A stretch of DNA of 64,000 bases from Brachionus plicatilis (Eukaryota; Rotifera; Eurotatoria; Ploima; Brachionidae), in NCBI GenBank assembly GCA_010279815.1, contig QEOQ01000214.1, positions 186,001-250,000 of the forward strand, in the 5' to 3' direction. Of the stretch, positions 21,214 through 32,800 are shown one piece after another. Under the pieces are notes generated by a model. The model was not told where the DNA came from, ran no database searches, and saw only the letters and a program-made list of their open reading frames with translations. The translations under genes were made by a program, and so were the position numbers. Each line of letters opens with the position of its first letter. Position 1 is the stretch's first letter.

Positions 21214-23487
21214 ATGAATGATATTTTTAGCGAATCGACCAATGTTTTGATTACTAAAGCCTATTTGCCAGATCTGGATAGACCAGCTCCAGTTCAAATA
21301 TTCGATAAAACATGTACCAGCACCCATATTCGAAACACGGACAAAAAGATGGCCAAACAAAAGTTCGAAATCATATCGACCAGCTTGCCAGAATGCAATG
21401 GTCGAATAAACCGGCTTTTGTCCAAATCTTTGAACACTTACAAACTAAGATCCGAAAAGGACCCCATTCTGGATATCAACCACTTGCAAAATTTTATCCA
21501 AAGTCCAGATGATTATCTGATGCAAAACTCTACAAGCCAACAAATGCATGAACTCTATGTGTCATTTGTCGATTACTTGAACCAACCTCGAATAGAATTC
21601 AAATCAAGTGAACCAATTTTTACCCTAACCAGTCAAGCAATCACTGATCTTAACAAAGTTGGCGATTTTGATTCAGCATCTAGATTTTTTGATACTTTCG
21701 GGTACTCATATCCACTGACCAGCTATGAGACAAATCAGTATAACATAGCAATCATCAGGGTATGCTCTTATTTTGTGTCGGACCCGCTAGTTCTAGAGAG
21801 CAAAGTACGCTCTTTCTTCTCTAATTACAAGCGCAAATCAGACAAAAACGTCATCTATAGATCTGATACTGAGCTCCAAATGCTCAGGTTCGAAATTGTG
21901 CTCATTGAAACGCCGCAGCTCTTCAAATGCAATGACCAAATAAAATGGATCCCTTTACCAAAACTCATCAGCACTTCCACCAACACCAATTTAATTCAGA
22001 ACAAATCAGCCATTAATTATTTGACTGACTGCTGGCTGATACGGGACACTAACCATCTTCTGATCAATAGAATATTTACCAGCCCAACTTTGGTCACTCA
22101 ACTAGAAGAAAATAAAAATTTTAATTTTAACCAATATTGGTTTGACTCATTTAGCCAAAAAATTTATTTAAAATATGAAAAATTTTTGACGGAAAATTTT
22201 TATTCAAAAAGTGAATTTCTTTATGACTATAGAGATGTTAGAGTGATTGATTTTTTGAGTAAATTGGCACAGAGAGCTGACTACGAGACAAGAATACTCG
22301 AATTGGTCTCAGCCAGCGAGTTTATGATTCTTGCAGGAGACTTGGAATGCTCACCAAACTGTATGCTGCTGTATTACACCAAGGAATGGATTGAAAATGA
22401 TCCCGACACTTATCTGGCTCTGTTGGCATCTGTCAAACTTATTACATCCATGTTCCAATTTAAACCAATTTGTGTCCTTGTTGATTATGAATTTTACGGC
22501 TTTGAAAGAGAGCTTAGAACTTTTTACCTCGAGTACAAACTAATTGAATACCCGGATGTAAAAATAGAAAGAGTCAGAGACAAAATGGTTATTAATGCTA
22601 AAAATCAGTGCAGAATTGATTTCGAAAATTTGATGGATTTGGTATTGGCAGATAAAACTGTACTCAAATTTAAAAATAATTTAGCTATGGTGATAAATTA
22701 TTTCAGCTTTCCGCAATTAGTGAGAGAAAAAATAGTGGAAATAGATTTGAGTAAAAATTGTTTGATTTCAATTGAATTGGACTCTTTTGGTGGAATGCTT
22801 AATTTAAAAAAGTTAAATCTTAGCCAAAATAGTCTCAGCAATGTAAAGCCAATTTTTAAAAAGCTCAAAAATTTACAATATCTAAATTTATCTATGAATA
22901 AAATTGGTCATATTGATGAACAAGTGTTCAGTGACTTGGAAAATTTGCTTTGTCTGAATTTAAGCAATAATTTTTTAAGAAAAGTGCCCAATATTTGTGC
23001 TTTGGTTAAATTGACAGAGCTAAATTTGGGAAATAATAGATTGAAAAGTATTGGCAAAGAATTGGATGAGTTGAAAAATTTGAAAACGCTCTTTTTATGC
23101 TTCAATTCAATTGAGGTTTTGAATTGTTACAGTTTGATTAATCTTAGAAAAATTGAATTTTTATTTCTTAATTCAAATAATTTGAAAAAAATTGATCCCA
23201 AAATGTTTTTGCACATGGATAAATTAAAGATTTTGTTTTTATGTGCTAATGAATGCATTGCAAAAGAAGACATAGAAAAGTTAAAATTTTCAAGTGAATA
23301 TTCTGAGAGAATAATGTTTGTTTATAGAAATGAGCAGTACGGTAACTTTATTAAATGTTTCGATAAAATGTACAAATATTTTGGTTTTGATGTTCAAGCT
23401 CTAAGAATGGTGTACGATGATAACATCAGTGGCAGTGTCTCTAGCTCCGATTGCTATGAATTCAATAATTTATCTTCCAGGTTGTAA
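21214..23487 (+). CDS. Leucine-rich-repeat protein with long N-terminal region of unknown family, intronless
   Basis: This is one uninterrupted frame of 757 codons from an ATG (MNDIFSESTN). Residues of about 505-700 are leucine-rich repeats of the LxxLxLxxN type: IVEIDLSKNCL, LKKLNLSQNSL, LQYLNLSMNKI, LLCLNLSNNFL, LTELNLGNNRL, LKTLFLCFNSI, IEFLFLNSNNL, LKILFLCANEC (eight readable units). The N-terminal 500 residues look folded (mixed hydrophobic segments such as FMILAGDLECSPNCMLLYYT) but I recognise no domain. There is no signal peptide or membrane segment, so a cytosolic or nuclear product is likely. The short C-terminal cap ends in a Ser-rich tail. The absence of introns in so long a gene may indicate a retrocopy or simply the local gene style. 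LRRs usually mediate protein binding; no specific role is assigned. Confidence 0.85.
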   Translation: MNDIFSESTNVLITKAYLPDLDRPAPVQIFDKTCTSTHIRNTDKKMAKQKFEIISTSLPECNGRINRLLSKSLNTYKLRSEKDPILDINHLQNFIQSPDDYLMQNSTSQQMHELYVSFVDYLNQPRIEFKSSEPIFTLTSQAITDLNKVGDFDSASRFFDTFGYSYPLTSYETNQYNIAIIRVCSYFVSDPLVLESKVRSFFSNYKRKSDKNVIYRSDTELQMLRFEIVLIETPQLFKCNDQIKWIPLPKLISTSTNTNLIQNKSAINYLTDCWLIRDTNHLLINRIFTSPTLVTQLEENKNFNFNQYWFDSFSQKIYLKYEKFLTENFYSKSEFLYDYRDVRVIDFLSKLAQRADYETRILELVSASEFMILAGDLECSPNCMLLYYTKEWIENDPDTYLALLASVKLITSMFQFKPICVLVDYEFYGFERELRTFYLEYKLIEYPDVKIERVRDKMVINAKNQCRIDFENLMDLVLADKTVLKFKNNLAMVINYFSFPQLVREKIVEIDLSKNCLISIELDSFGGMLNLKKLNLSQNSLSNVKPIFKKLKNLQYLNLSMNKIGHIDEQVFSDLENLLCLNLSNNFLRKVPNICALVKLTELNLGNNRLKSIGKELDELKNLKTLFLCFNSIEVLNCYSLINLRKIEFLFLNSNNLKKIDPKMFLHMDKLKILFLCANECIAKEDIEKLKFSSEYSERIMFVYRNEQYGNFIKCFDKMYKYFGFDVQALRMVYDDNISGSVSSSDCYEFNNLSSRL

Positions 23488-24912
23488 TTATTTAATCAGA
23501 TGGTATTTGTTAAATTTAAAAAATTAGAATAAAATTTTTAACTACATTTGATCTAAAAGATTATAACAATTTAACACTTTCATTAAATCAATATATCTGT
23601 TTTGGTAAATTCCTCAAAAATTTTATTTTTTTAGATATCAGAGCTTTTTAAATAATTTATTAAAAGACCATTAAAATCGACTGCCCCAAAATTAAAAAAA
23701 ACTTCCTCAATTTTACATTTTTTCCGCCCAAACATTAAATCAAATTACTAAATTATTAAGATTATACATAATTAAATAAATCAACACCAGATTTAAAAGA
23801 TATCAATTTTATAAAATTTATTCACATTTTTACTTCTAAAATGACACTATATTAATACTAATTTGATACAAAGAAACGTAATTTTTTATCTATTTATTAT
23901 TTCTATGAATAGAAATATAAGATTTCTTTTTAAAATTTACTCGAAATAGATAAACAAAATAATAAATAATTAGTGTAAATTTGATTCTAAATTATCTTTT
24001 GCTTAAAAAAAAATTAAATATAGGAACGACGTAATTCAAAGGCTAAAAACAAATAAGATTTTGACAAATTAATCAAATGGTTTATTAATTATTCAATTTT
24101 TATAAATCTTTAGTTAGATTTATTTTAGAATATTATTTTCTCTTTATAAACTAATTGTCAAGAACTAATTATTTACAAAAAATACAGGTAATTCAAAGTT
24201 TCTATTTAACCAAACTAAAAAAAACAACAGTTAAGGACTGTTGGTGAAAAAATTATTATAGTAAAATTCTTTTTGTTAAAATATCTTTTTTGAACAGATA
24301 TTCAAAAAGATTTTCAATCTGAAAAAGGATAATTTTCTGAAAAGTTTTCCCATTAAAATTTGGATGAGGTTGAAAAAATATAAAAAAAGTGAAAAGCTAA
24401 AAACCACGCATAAATAAAAATTGAAAAATATAATTTTTTAAAAAAGTGAAAATAAACATAAATGAACGAAAAATAAATTCAAAAAGTTATGCAAATTTTT
24501 AAAGGAAAAAACATTAGTTGAATTTATTTCAAAAAAAATTCCGAGAAAGTTAAAAAAACACAAATTAATACTTGAAATTATTATTTTCTTGTAGATATAA
24601 TTTTTTTATTCCCAACTTGAAAGCTACAATAATAAAATTAAAGCGTTGTTACTGATAGAAAATAATTTAATTTATTACCCGTTTTTGAAATTTTTGAAAA
24701 AGTGGTGAAAATTGAATCCAGAGACTCTTTGAAGATACAAATACCTAAATGTGCCAAGCTTAAAAATTTTTTTCACAAACAAAATCCAAAAAAAGAAAAG
24801 CCAGTGTTTGGCATGAAAAAGATTAATTCATTTTTTGTAAAAATAAATTTATGTGTTAGTCAATTTTTTATTCGAATTTTTATATATTTTTTTCACTTTT
24901 TTATAAAAATAT
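23488..24912. other. AT-rich intergenic DNA
   Basis: No gene is supported. A 70-codon K/F-rich frame at 24702-24914 runs into the duplicated tRNA flank and looks like chance. Confidence 0.5.
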
Positions 24913-25175
24913 AATTTTACGTAATGAATTAATTTTTAGAATTTAATTAAAGTCATGACATTTCTTGTCCTGAAATTAATTAAAAATATTTCAGCTACAG
25001 ATTGGCATGAGCTAATTTTTCATAATAAAACTGCTGACTGAATGAGTTAAAAAATTTTCCGAGCCTACCAGGACTCGAACCTGGAATCTTCTGATTCGAA
25101 GTCAGACGCGTTATCCATTACGCTACAGGCCCTCTTCTCTTTACTAATCTCGTAATAAAATGAATATTAGATAGC
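24913..25175. repeat. Segmental duplication carrying a tRNA-Arg gene, copy 2
   Basis: This is homologous to 18013-18441, with about 160 bp missing after position 25018. Only isolated substitutions separate the shared parts (for example GATTGCCATG against GATTGGCATG), so the duplication is recent. Confidence 0.85.
25060..25132 (-). tRNA. tRNA-Arg (anticodon UCG)
   Basis: The 73-nt body is identical to the other UCG copies. It sits inside the duplicated block shared with the gene at 18326-18398, on the same strand and with the same flanks, so these two are direct duplicates. Confidence 0.97.
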
Positions 25176-26828
25176 CTAAGTGTGTGAGTTACATAACCTC
25201 ATTCTCAAAACCAGAAGATTTTCTCTTTAATTTTTTAAAGCTGAGCTTAGAGAATAAAAAAATCTGATAAAAATTCTCCCTGATAATACATCCCTGATTC
25301 TCCCTGATGTATAATGTTTTTCTTTTCTATTAAATTTTAATTATTTTGATTTGCATCCCTGATTTGCAACGATGATTTGACAATAACTTACAAAAATTGA
25401 CGATATTTAAAGCTAAAAAAACAGTAGTTTTACGATTAATTTCGTACTGTATTAGTGCTGTATTTAAAAATAAAATGAATTTATTTTCTGGTATAAAATT
25501 TTTAAATATAATTAAATGAGATACAGTGCTTTTATTTTACATGATTCTTACAATAATTTGTGTAATTTTACGTAAAATTACGTAAAATGATGTAATTTTA
25601 GGCAATCAATAATAAAAAATAAAACAAATAAACATAAGAATCAAAGAATCAAAAGCTCTAATTACTTTCTGTAAATAATTTTTTTATAAGTTTATTTTTT
25701 TTAAAATTATGTAAATACATGCAAAACTTTTTTTCTCAATTTATTTTTTTAATTCTCAAAAAACATAACTTTTTGGATTAAACTTAAACAATTTTTCTTT
25801 TTTTAAATTTCTCTTTTTTTATTCTTTATTTTATTCGACATCGCCAAAATTTATCGAGACTTTCCCATTCCAATTCCAATAAACATTTAAAAAATTAATG
25901 ATTTAAGATTTAAAATTGTGAATTTTCTTTAGTTTAATCTAAAAATTCTAATAAAGGAATTCAAATTTGACAAATTTGTTAAAAATCACATTATTTATAG
26001 AGATTTTTTAAGAAAAATAAAGAAATAAAATAAAAAATTAAAACCAAAGATTTGTTCAGAATTTTGTCTAGATTTAAAAAAAAAAAAAATAAATCGGGTC
26101 ATAATTGATCCCTCGGAGGAGATACGATTTAAACCAGAAAAAACACATTTTTTTCCTTTTTTAGCCAACAAAAACCGTCACACTTTTTTTTTCTTTTCTA
26201 AATTACATTAGCATGTAGAGAATTTTATGCTCTTTCAGAATATATATACTTTTTTAATATTTTTAAGTTTTATCTTTGAGATTTTGAGTCTTAAAGAACA
26301 GCAACTTTTTAAAAGGTTTGCTATTTTTGGGACCTTGGGTGTAGAAAATTTTTTTTTTGCCCCCTTCAAAAAAATTTTCTTTTAGGGTTTTTGAGGGCGT
26401 AGATTACGAATTTTGAGTCAAAAATGTGAAATTCAGATAGCACTAAAGTTTTGAATTTCGTGAACTTTATTCGTGAACTAACCCCTTATTGTTATTTAAA
26501 AATATTATACGCGAAAATAAAAGCACTGTAGTTAGTATTTTTAAAATAAAATTAAAAATTTTGAGCGATTGTTTTAAAAAGTATTTTATGCCAAAAAGTA
26601 AAATGTTATTTGGTAAAAATTTTCCTCTTTTCTTTTGGATTTGAATTTAATTAGAGATGCCAAAAATCACGGCATTTGCATCACAAATTCTCTAAATTTT
26701 AAAATAGCCAAAACCAAAATTTAAAAATTTCAAATTGGCCTAAAGAAAAATTCTCAAACAAATTAGATAAATTTTATTAAAAACCAAAAACATCAAAAAA
26801 TAAAGATTTAAAAAAATATAAAAGTTTT
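25176..26828. other. AT-rich intergenic DNA
   Basis: No gene is seen. The stretch 25562-25600 holds overlapping copies of TTTACGTAAAATTACGTAAA, a palindromic word also seen at 51645-51840. A slightly less AT-rich patch lies at 26090-26140. Neither shows coding structure. Confidence 0.5.
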
Positions 26829-29800
26829 TCAACTCATTTGTCCAATTTTCTTTTCCTGGTCAATGTTATTATTCTTCAAACTTAATGGCTTAGTGAGAAC
26901 TTCTTTGGTGCTACCAGGTCGAACTGACAAAATTCTCACATTTTTCTCTTTACCAGCATCCAAATTACCTCTGAACATATTGCGGAATTCTTCAATGCTG
27001 GCAATCTCTGCTTGAATGGGCACTTTTAGCAAATCGGTCTCGGTCGTGATCTCCAATTCATGCACTAAACTTCTAACCTTTGGATAAACTTGTTCGCTAA
27101 TGTCCTGGTCAGAGAGAGTAAAAATTGCCAAGAGGACAATATTAAGGTCACGATTCATGCCAGCAGCTATCGGACCTGGTTTGAACATAACTTTTATGCC
27201 TGTCTCTGGCGGAGGTTGTTTAATTTTGAATCGGCACGCATCAATACCAACATTAACCAGCTCAAAATCACAGACATAAGTAAAACCTTCTCTTAAGATG
27301 CCAAATTTAATCTCTTTTGGATAAACTTCGAGTCCTCGACGCTTGTCAAGGGACCTTCCATTCAAATGCGATGCATTAATGATCGAATTATTGACTTTGC
27401 GTCTGACCGGCTCTTCATTAGAAAGAAACAAAGAGTTTGGCACAGCATTGGGTCTGGCGGTTTTAATTGAGCTGGGCAGCTTTTTGGCATCGAGCTTGTC
27501 AATGAATTTAAATTGAGGCTGGTATCTTTGATAAGGCGCCGAGCCATTGTTGGTGTTGGCTTTTTTCTCGCTTGAGAACTCAGTTTCCAAGTAGGACATT
27601 GCTGGATAGTAAATTTTGGTCTTATCTTTGGTCTCTGTTTTGGTTTGTTTGAACTCGGCCATTGATGCCTCATTCGATTCTTTGGACTCTTGGATAAAAT
27701 CGTTCTCGGATGATGTCTTGAAAAATGAGTTTTCTTTATTGGCCAGTTTGTTGAGGAAATTCTGGCCCCATTCGCTGGCAAAGTAAGATGGTACAAAACT
27801 TTTTCTCCAAGCTTCTCTATTTGCTTTTTCCACTTGCAGTTCTTTTTCGGTTTTGTTTTTTTTGTCGCTCAATTTGGGCTTTTTCATCAAGTTGTTCAAG
27901 CTTTTCAAGTCCATGCCTATGTTTTCGGCTTTGTTTTTGGACAAGGCTTTTTTGTACATATTGGTCACGTCCGCATTAAGCAAATGGTCAGCACGACTAA
28001 TTTGTAAAATTTTCGATAGGGATATTTTGTCGGCTTCGCTTTTTGGATCATAGGTCAACAGGAGACGATGGTTTTCAGCTCTTTGAGCAATATAAATCAT
28101 ATAATTTCTAAAAAAGATTTTATTAAAAAAAATTTAATTAAAATAATAATTTTATTAATTAATTAAAAAAAAATTTAAATTTACTTCAATCCATTGATCA
28201 ATTTGGTTTTAGTTGGCTCACTAAGTTTCTGATATTCGATTAGTTGTCGGTATTCCATCCGCTTGGCAATTGTAATCGGTGGATTTTTGACCCGTCTATT
28301 TTGATTCAAATCAACAGCTAGACTTTTACCTGCATTTGTTCCAAAACTCGGGCCATTTACTTTAACTTCTGGATTTGGAGGAAAATTATTCAAGTTTCGA
28401 GATCGAAGTCCTGGCGGAATTATTTCTTTTTCATCATATTCGTTTGTCCATTCATCGGTCAAACAATCTTAAAAATAAACAAACAAGTTTTTAGCTTCTA
28501 GAAATAAATTTTTTAATTAACAAAATATTTTCTTAATAAAGTTAAATATTAGAACAATTTTCATTATTTTTTTGATAATTAATGATTGATATTTAAAAAG
28601 AAAATGGTTAAAATTAAAAAGAAATTTTTTCAGGAAAAAAAGATAAATTTTTGACATTTGATTTTTCTCTTTGCTTTTTGTATGATAAATAAAAATTGAA
28701 GCTTTTTAAATTATTGTTGAACTGACTAAATATTAAAGTTAAATGTAAAAATATTAAATGTAAAAATGATAAGAGAAATGGAGGGAAAAAATGAAATTGA
28801 AAAAGTTGGAAATGACAAAATTCATTTTACCTAAAATATTTAGCTAAAAGCGCCATAAAAAAATATCTTTTAAAATTATTTTAATGAATTATTTTTTTAT
28901 TTTTCGTATTTAATTTTAAAATTTTATAAATTGTTAATTATACATAAAATTGCTTAATTGATATTTTTGAGTAAAATAATTATGTTTAGAGACTGCTGAT
29001 TTTCTTTTACTGATTTTCTTATCTCACATCTAAAAATAAATACTTAAAACTATCTTATAAATTATTTTTAATTTCCATGCTAATTTATTTTTCTTAAAAG
29101 TGTGTAAAAAAATTAAATGAAAAAATATTAATTGAATGTTTTTCATAAATTTTTATGAAAATATTTTTATTTTGATATTTTTTTTTTGCTTTTGTTGATC
29201 AAAGAGAGCTAATAATTTATGTTTGTCTTTTTTAGAAAATTATTAAATTGAATTTTTTGTCAAAAAAAAAACTTTTTTCAATGAAAGCTTGTCAATTAAT
29301 TTAAATATCTTAAAAATGTAAAGTAAATAATTTTCATTGTGAATTCATTCAGAAAATAGAAACTAACTATTAATTAAAAATTCTGGTTCCTAAATTTTTT
29401 CAAAATTTAATCAATTAATATCTAACAAATTATTAAAATAAAAATTAATAATTTTTCAAAAAAAAAAAATTTTGAAATTTTTCCAATTTTTAAAAGCTTA
29501 TTATTATAAATTGGTTAAAAAAAAAAAATACTTCTCAAAGGTCTGAGAACCGTTGTTCCCATGATGTTCGGATATCCTTGCACATTGTCTCTTATAATCG
29601 CAGTCATAGGGTCAACTTCGACATCTGCCAAATATTCGCTCACATCCTCGGACCGAAGTAGCTCTGTTCCACTCGAATCCTTGTGGATAATAAAAAACCT
29701 GGGCGAATGTTTGTTGTAAATTTTGAGCGGCTTAATTTCACCTTTTGAATTTACATTGAAAATAGAATTTTTTCCACTTTTGTTCACCTTGAATCTATTT

Positions 29801-32800
29801 CCCATTTCGTCCTCGTGTTCCAAAATAACATCCGCATCTTGTCTAAAACAAAATTTATTCTTGGCCATTTGAGCTCCATTTTTGATGGTAACATAAACAC
29901 TAGCATCCTTATTTACATCAATTATCTCTCCATTTCCATGCATGACACTATAGTTCACTTTGGCCGGATCACAGCACACAATTGTTCCATTTGTTCCAAT
30001 AGCCAAAGTACACTCACTAGTGATTGTGTTAAAAATGGTCGTGGCATATCCCGGACATTCAATTTTGACATATTTTTCCTTTCCATTTTGTTCTACATAA
30101 AATGAGGTAATTCTTGTTCCGTCACTAAAATCGACCAAACTTGAACCATCAGGCCTATTCACAATTCTCAAATTGTCCTCGCGTGTTACCATAACCTCGT
30201 TTGTTTGACTATCATTTGATTTTATGTTGCGATAGAACCTTTCCAATTTAAATGAATTATCTTCTTTGTTGATGAGATATTCATTGCCAGATTGGGTGGT
30301 GACCAAATATTTGGTTACAGTGTGTGTCTCGATGTGCGGCATAGGTATCTCATCACTTTTGATTGTGTCTTTTTTCTTGCTTTTACTTTTGTTTTCATGG
30401 GTTTCCAAAGTTTCCAAGTCACTTTCTTCAATTGTTTCAGTAACCTTGCGGTAAATTGTTCCATTCGGATAGAGCACCTCAAATGAGTCGTCAACATAAA
30501 ATTTGATCACAGTTCCATCGCTTTTAATCAGCCGAGATTTTTCTTGTAGAACATTTTGGTTAAAATTTTTAAAATGTTCGCCCGCCTTGGCCGTGCACTT
30601 CTGGGCATATCTTTGCTTTACGACCAATTTGTGTGCCTGATTGTTTTCAACTGGACTTACACCAGCGTAGGTCTCGGGCAAAAATGTGCAGCTTAGACCG
30701 CTAGGGGCCGAGACATTCAGCTGGGTCCATGGCAAAACTGAGATTTTTGGCGGTTCCTCTTTGATTTCAACCTTAATTAGGAAAAAAATAAAAATCTTGA
30801 TTTTAACTAGACTTGTGAAGCAAGTGCTCGGCTAAAAATGGGATAAAGGTGTTTATGTGGAAATGAATGGGCATCTAAAATGAGCGCAAAAGTTATACCA
30901 CTTCAGGTGGAGGAGCTAGTTCCTCCGGTTTTTTTTCCTCTTTTTTCTGAATTAAAAAAAAATGAAATAAGATTCTAAGATAATAAAAGAGAAAATTACG
31001 GGCTCTGGTGTGGTCTCGCCTTTTTTGCCTTTTTTTGTACTTTTTTTGGCTGTTTTGGGCTCTTCCGCTTGCTGAACTGACTGCTGGGCTTGCAATAGAG
31101 TCGGACTGGGCGCCGCTGGAATCTGTTCAATTTTTACACTCTTTTTCTCTTCGAATAATTAGTTTAAAAATTTAATTAACTAGTGATAATCAAATTTTAG
31201 ATAATAATTTAATTATTTAAAAGTTTTAGGCATTGTGAAATTTAGAACAAAAAACTGAAAGAACTCATAAACTTTTTTTCTAAAAAGATCAAAATTGAAC
31301 ATGACTTGAGTAATGTTTTTATAATTTTTTTAATTTTCCAAAATAAATTTTCTCTTTTTGAAAAAAATATTTTTCATTTATGTGTTATTCACATTATTTA
31401 TGATATTTAATCTTTTTTTATTTTTATCTAGTCTCCAAAATTGGTTCATAAAATTTTTCCAGAACTGGTAACATTGAATTTTTTCCATATTATAATTTTT
31501 TTTTTCTAGTATAGATCTCTGGAAGCGAATCGGATCAAATTTTAGTTTGCCAATCTTGTGCTACAACTTTTTTGTCTGTGTTATTAACTAAAATTTTATC
31601 CAAGTCACTTGTGGAAATCGAAAAAAAATAACAATTTTTACATAAAATGGAGGGAAATTCACAAAGCCATAAAATTTCAATTAAATTTTTCTAAATTCTA
31701 AATTTTAATTTCTAAATTGCAGTTTTTCTTTTTTCTTTTTTTGATATTTTTGTTGAGTATTTTAATTTTATTTAATACTTTTCCTAATAAATTTTTTAAA
31801 TGAATTTAAAAAAAAATTTGCCTTTTGTAAATTTTATAAAAGATTTTTTAAAAATTGGGCATTGTGAAATTAATATATAAGTACAAAAAATAAAAATTTT
31901 ATAATTTTTTTTTCCATTGTGCAAAAATGGTTTTGTAAAAAGTATAATATAGTACATATTTGTACAAATAAATTCTAAGCTCTGCAAAAACTCTTCAATT
32001 TTCTGTAAAATGCACACCACCAAAAAATATTTGATTAAAATTTGCAATAAATTGAATTTTTTTGAATTTTTCAGATAAATTTGCAACATCGCAAATTTTG
32101 GAACAAAAGACAAAAACAAAAATTTTAAAATGAAATCAATTTTTTACTGTGTGTCTAAAAATGTTCTGCAAAATATATAAGCTGATACAAACTTTGTACC
32201 ACCCAAATTTAGTCTTTGCCATGATTGTGCAATTTAATTTTGATGATTTTCTAAAACATTAAGTGCTTTGCAGACTTGCAGAGTTTTTGCAGGGACTTAA
32301 TTTGGGTCGCACAAAGTTTGATACATTTTGCTGAACAATTTTTAGACTCAAAGTAAAATAAGTGGTTTCATTTTAAAAATTTTGTTTTATTCTTTGTTCC
32401 AAAATTCACAACACCTAAATTTACTTCGAATGGCCATTCTTAATGTTTCCTACAAACTAATTTTCCCGCTAATTTTTTCCAACAATCTTTAAAAATTTCA
32501 ATTACTGATTTCGCAGGGTAAATAATATTAAACTTAAATTTTACTAAAATTTTATAAAAAAATTAAAATCAAGAATAAAATTATGCAAATGATGTATCAC
32601 CTGATTGAATTAAAAAAAAATTAATTAAAATTTTAGACCAAAAATGACAATTCTAATATTTTTTTTCTACAATTCACCATTTTTTAATTTCTCTTAAAAT
32701 TGGATAAGCTGGATTTAGTTTTTTTTATTTTCATATTTTTTTGTTCCAAAATTAAATTTTATTTTTTTCAAAAAAATAGGAAATTTTTTATTTTAAAATT

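Noticed and set aside
27362..27796. 144-codon minus-strand frame
   Set aside because: It is an alternative frame within SPAG17 exon 10; the SPAG17 frame has family support.
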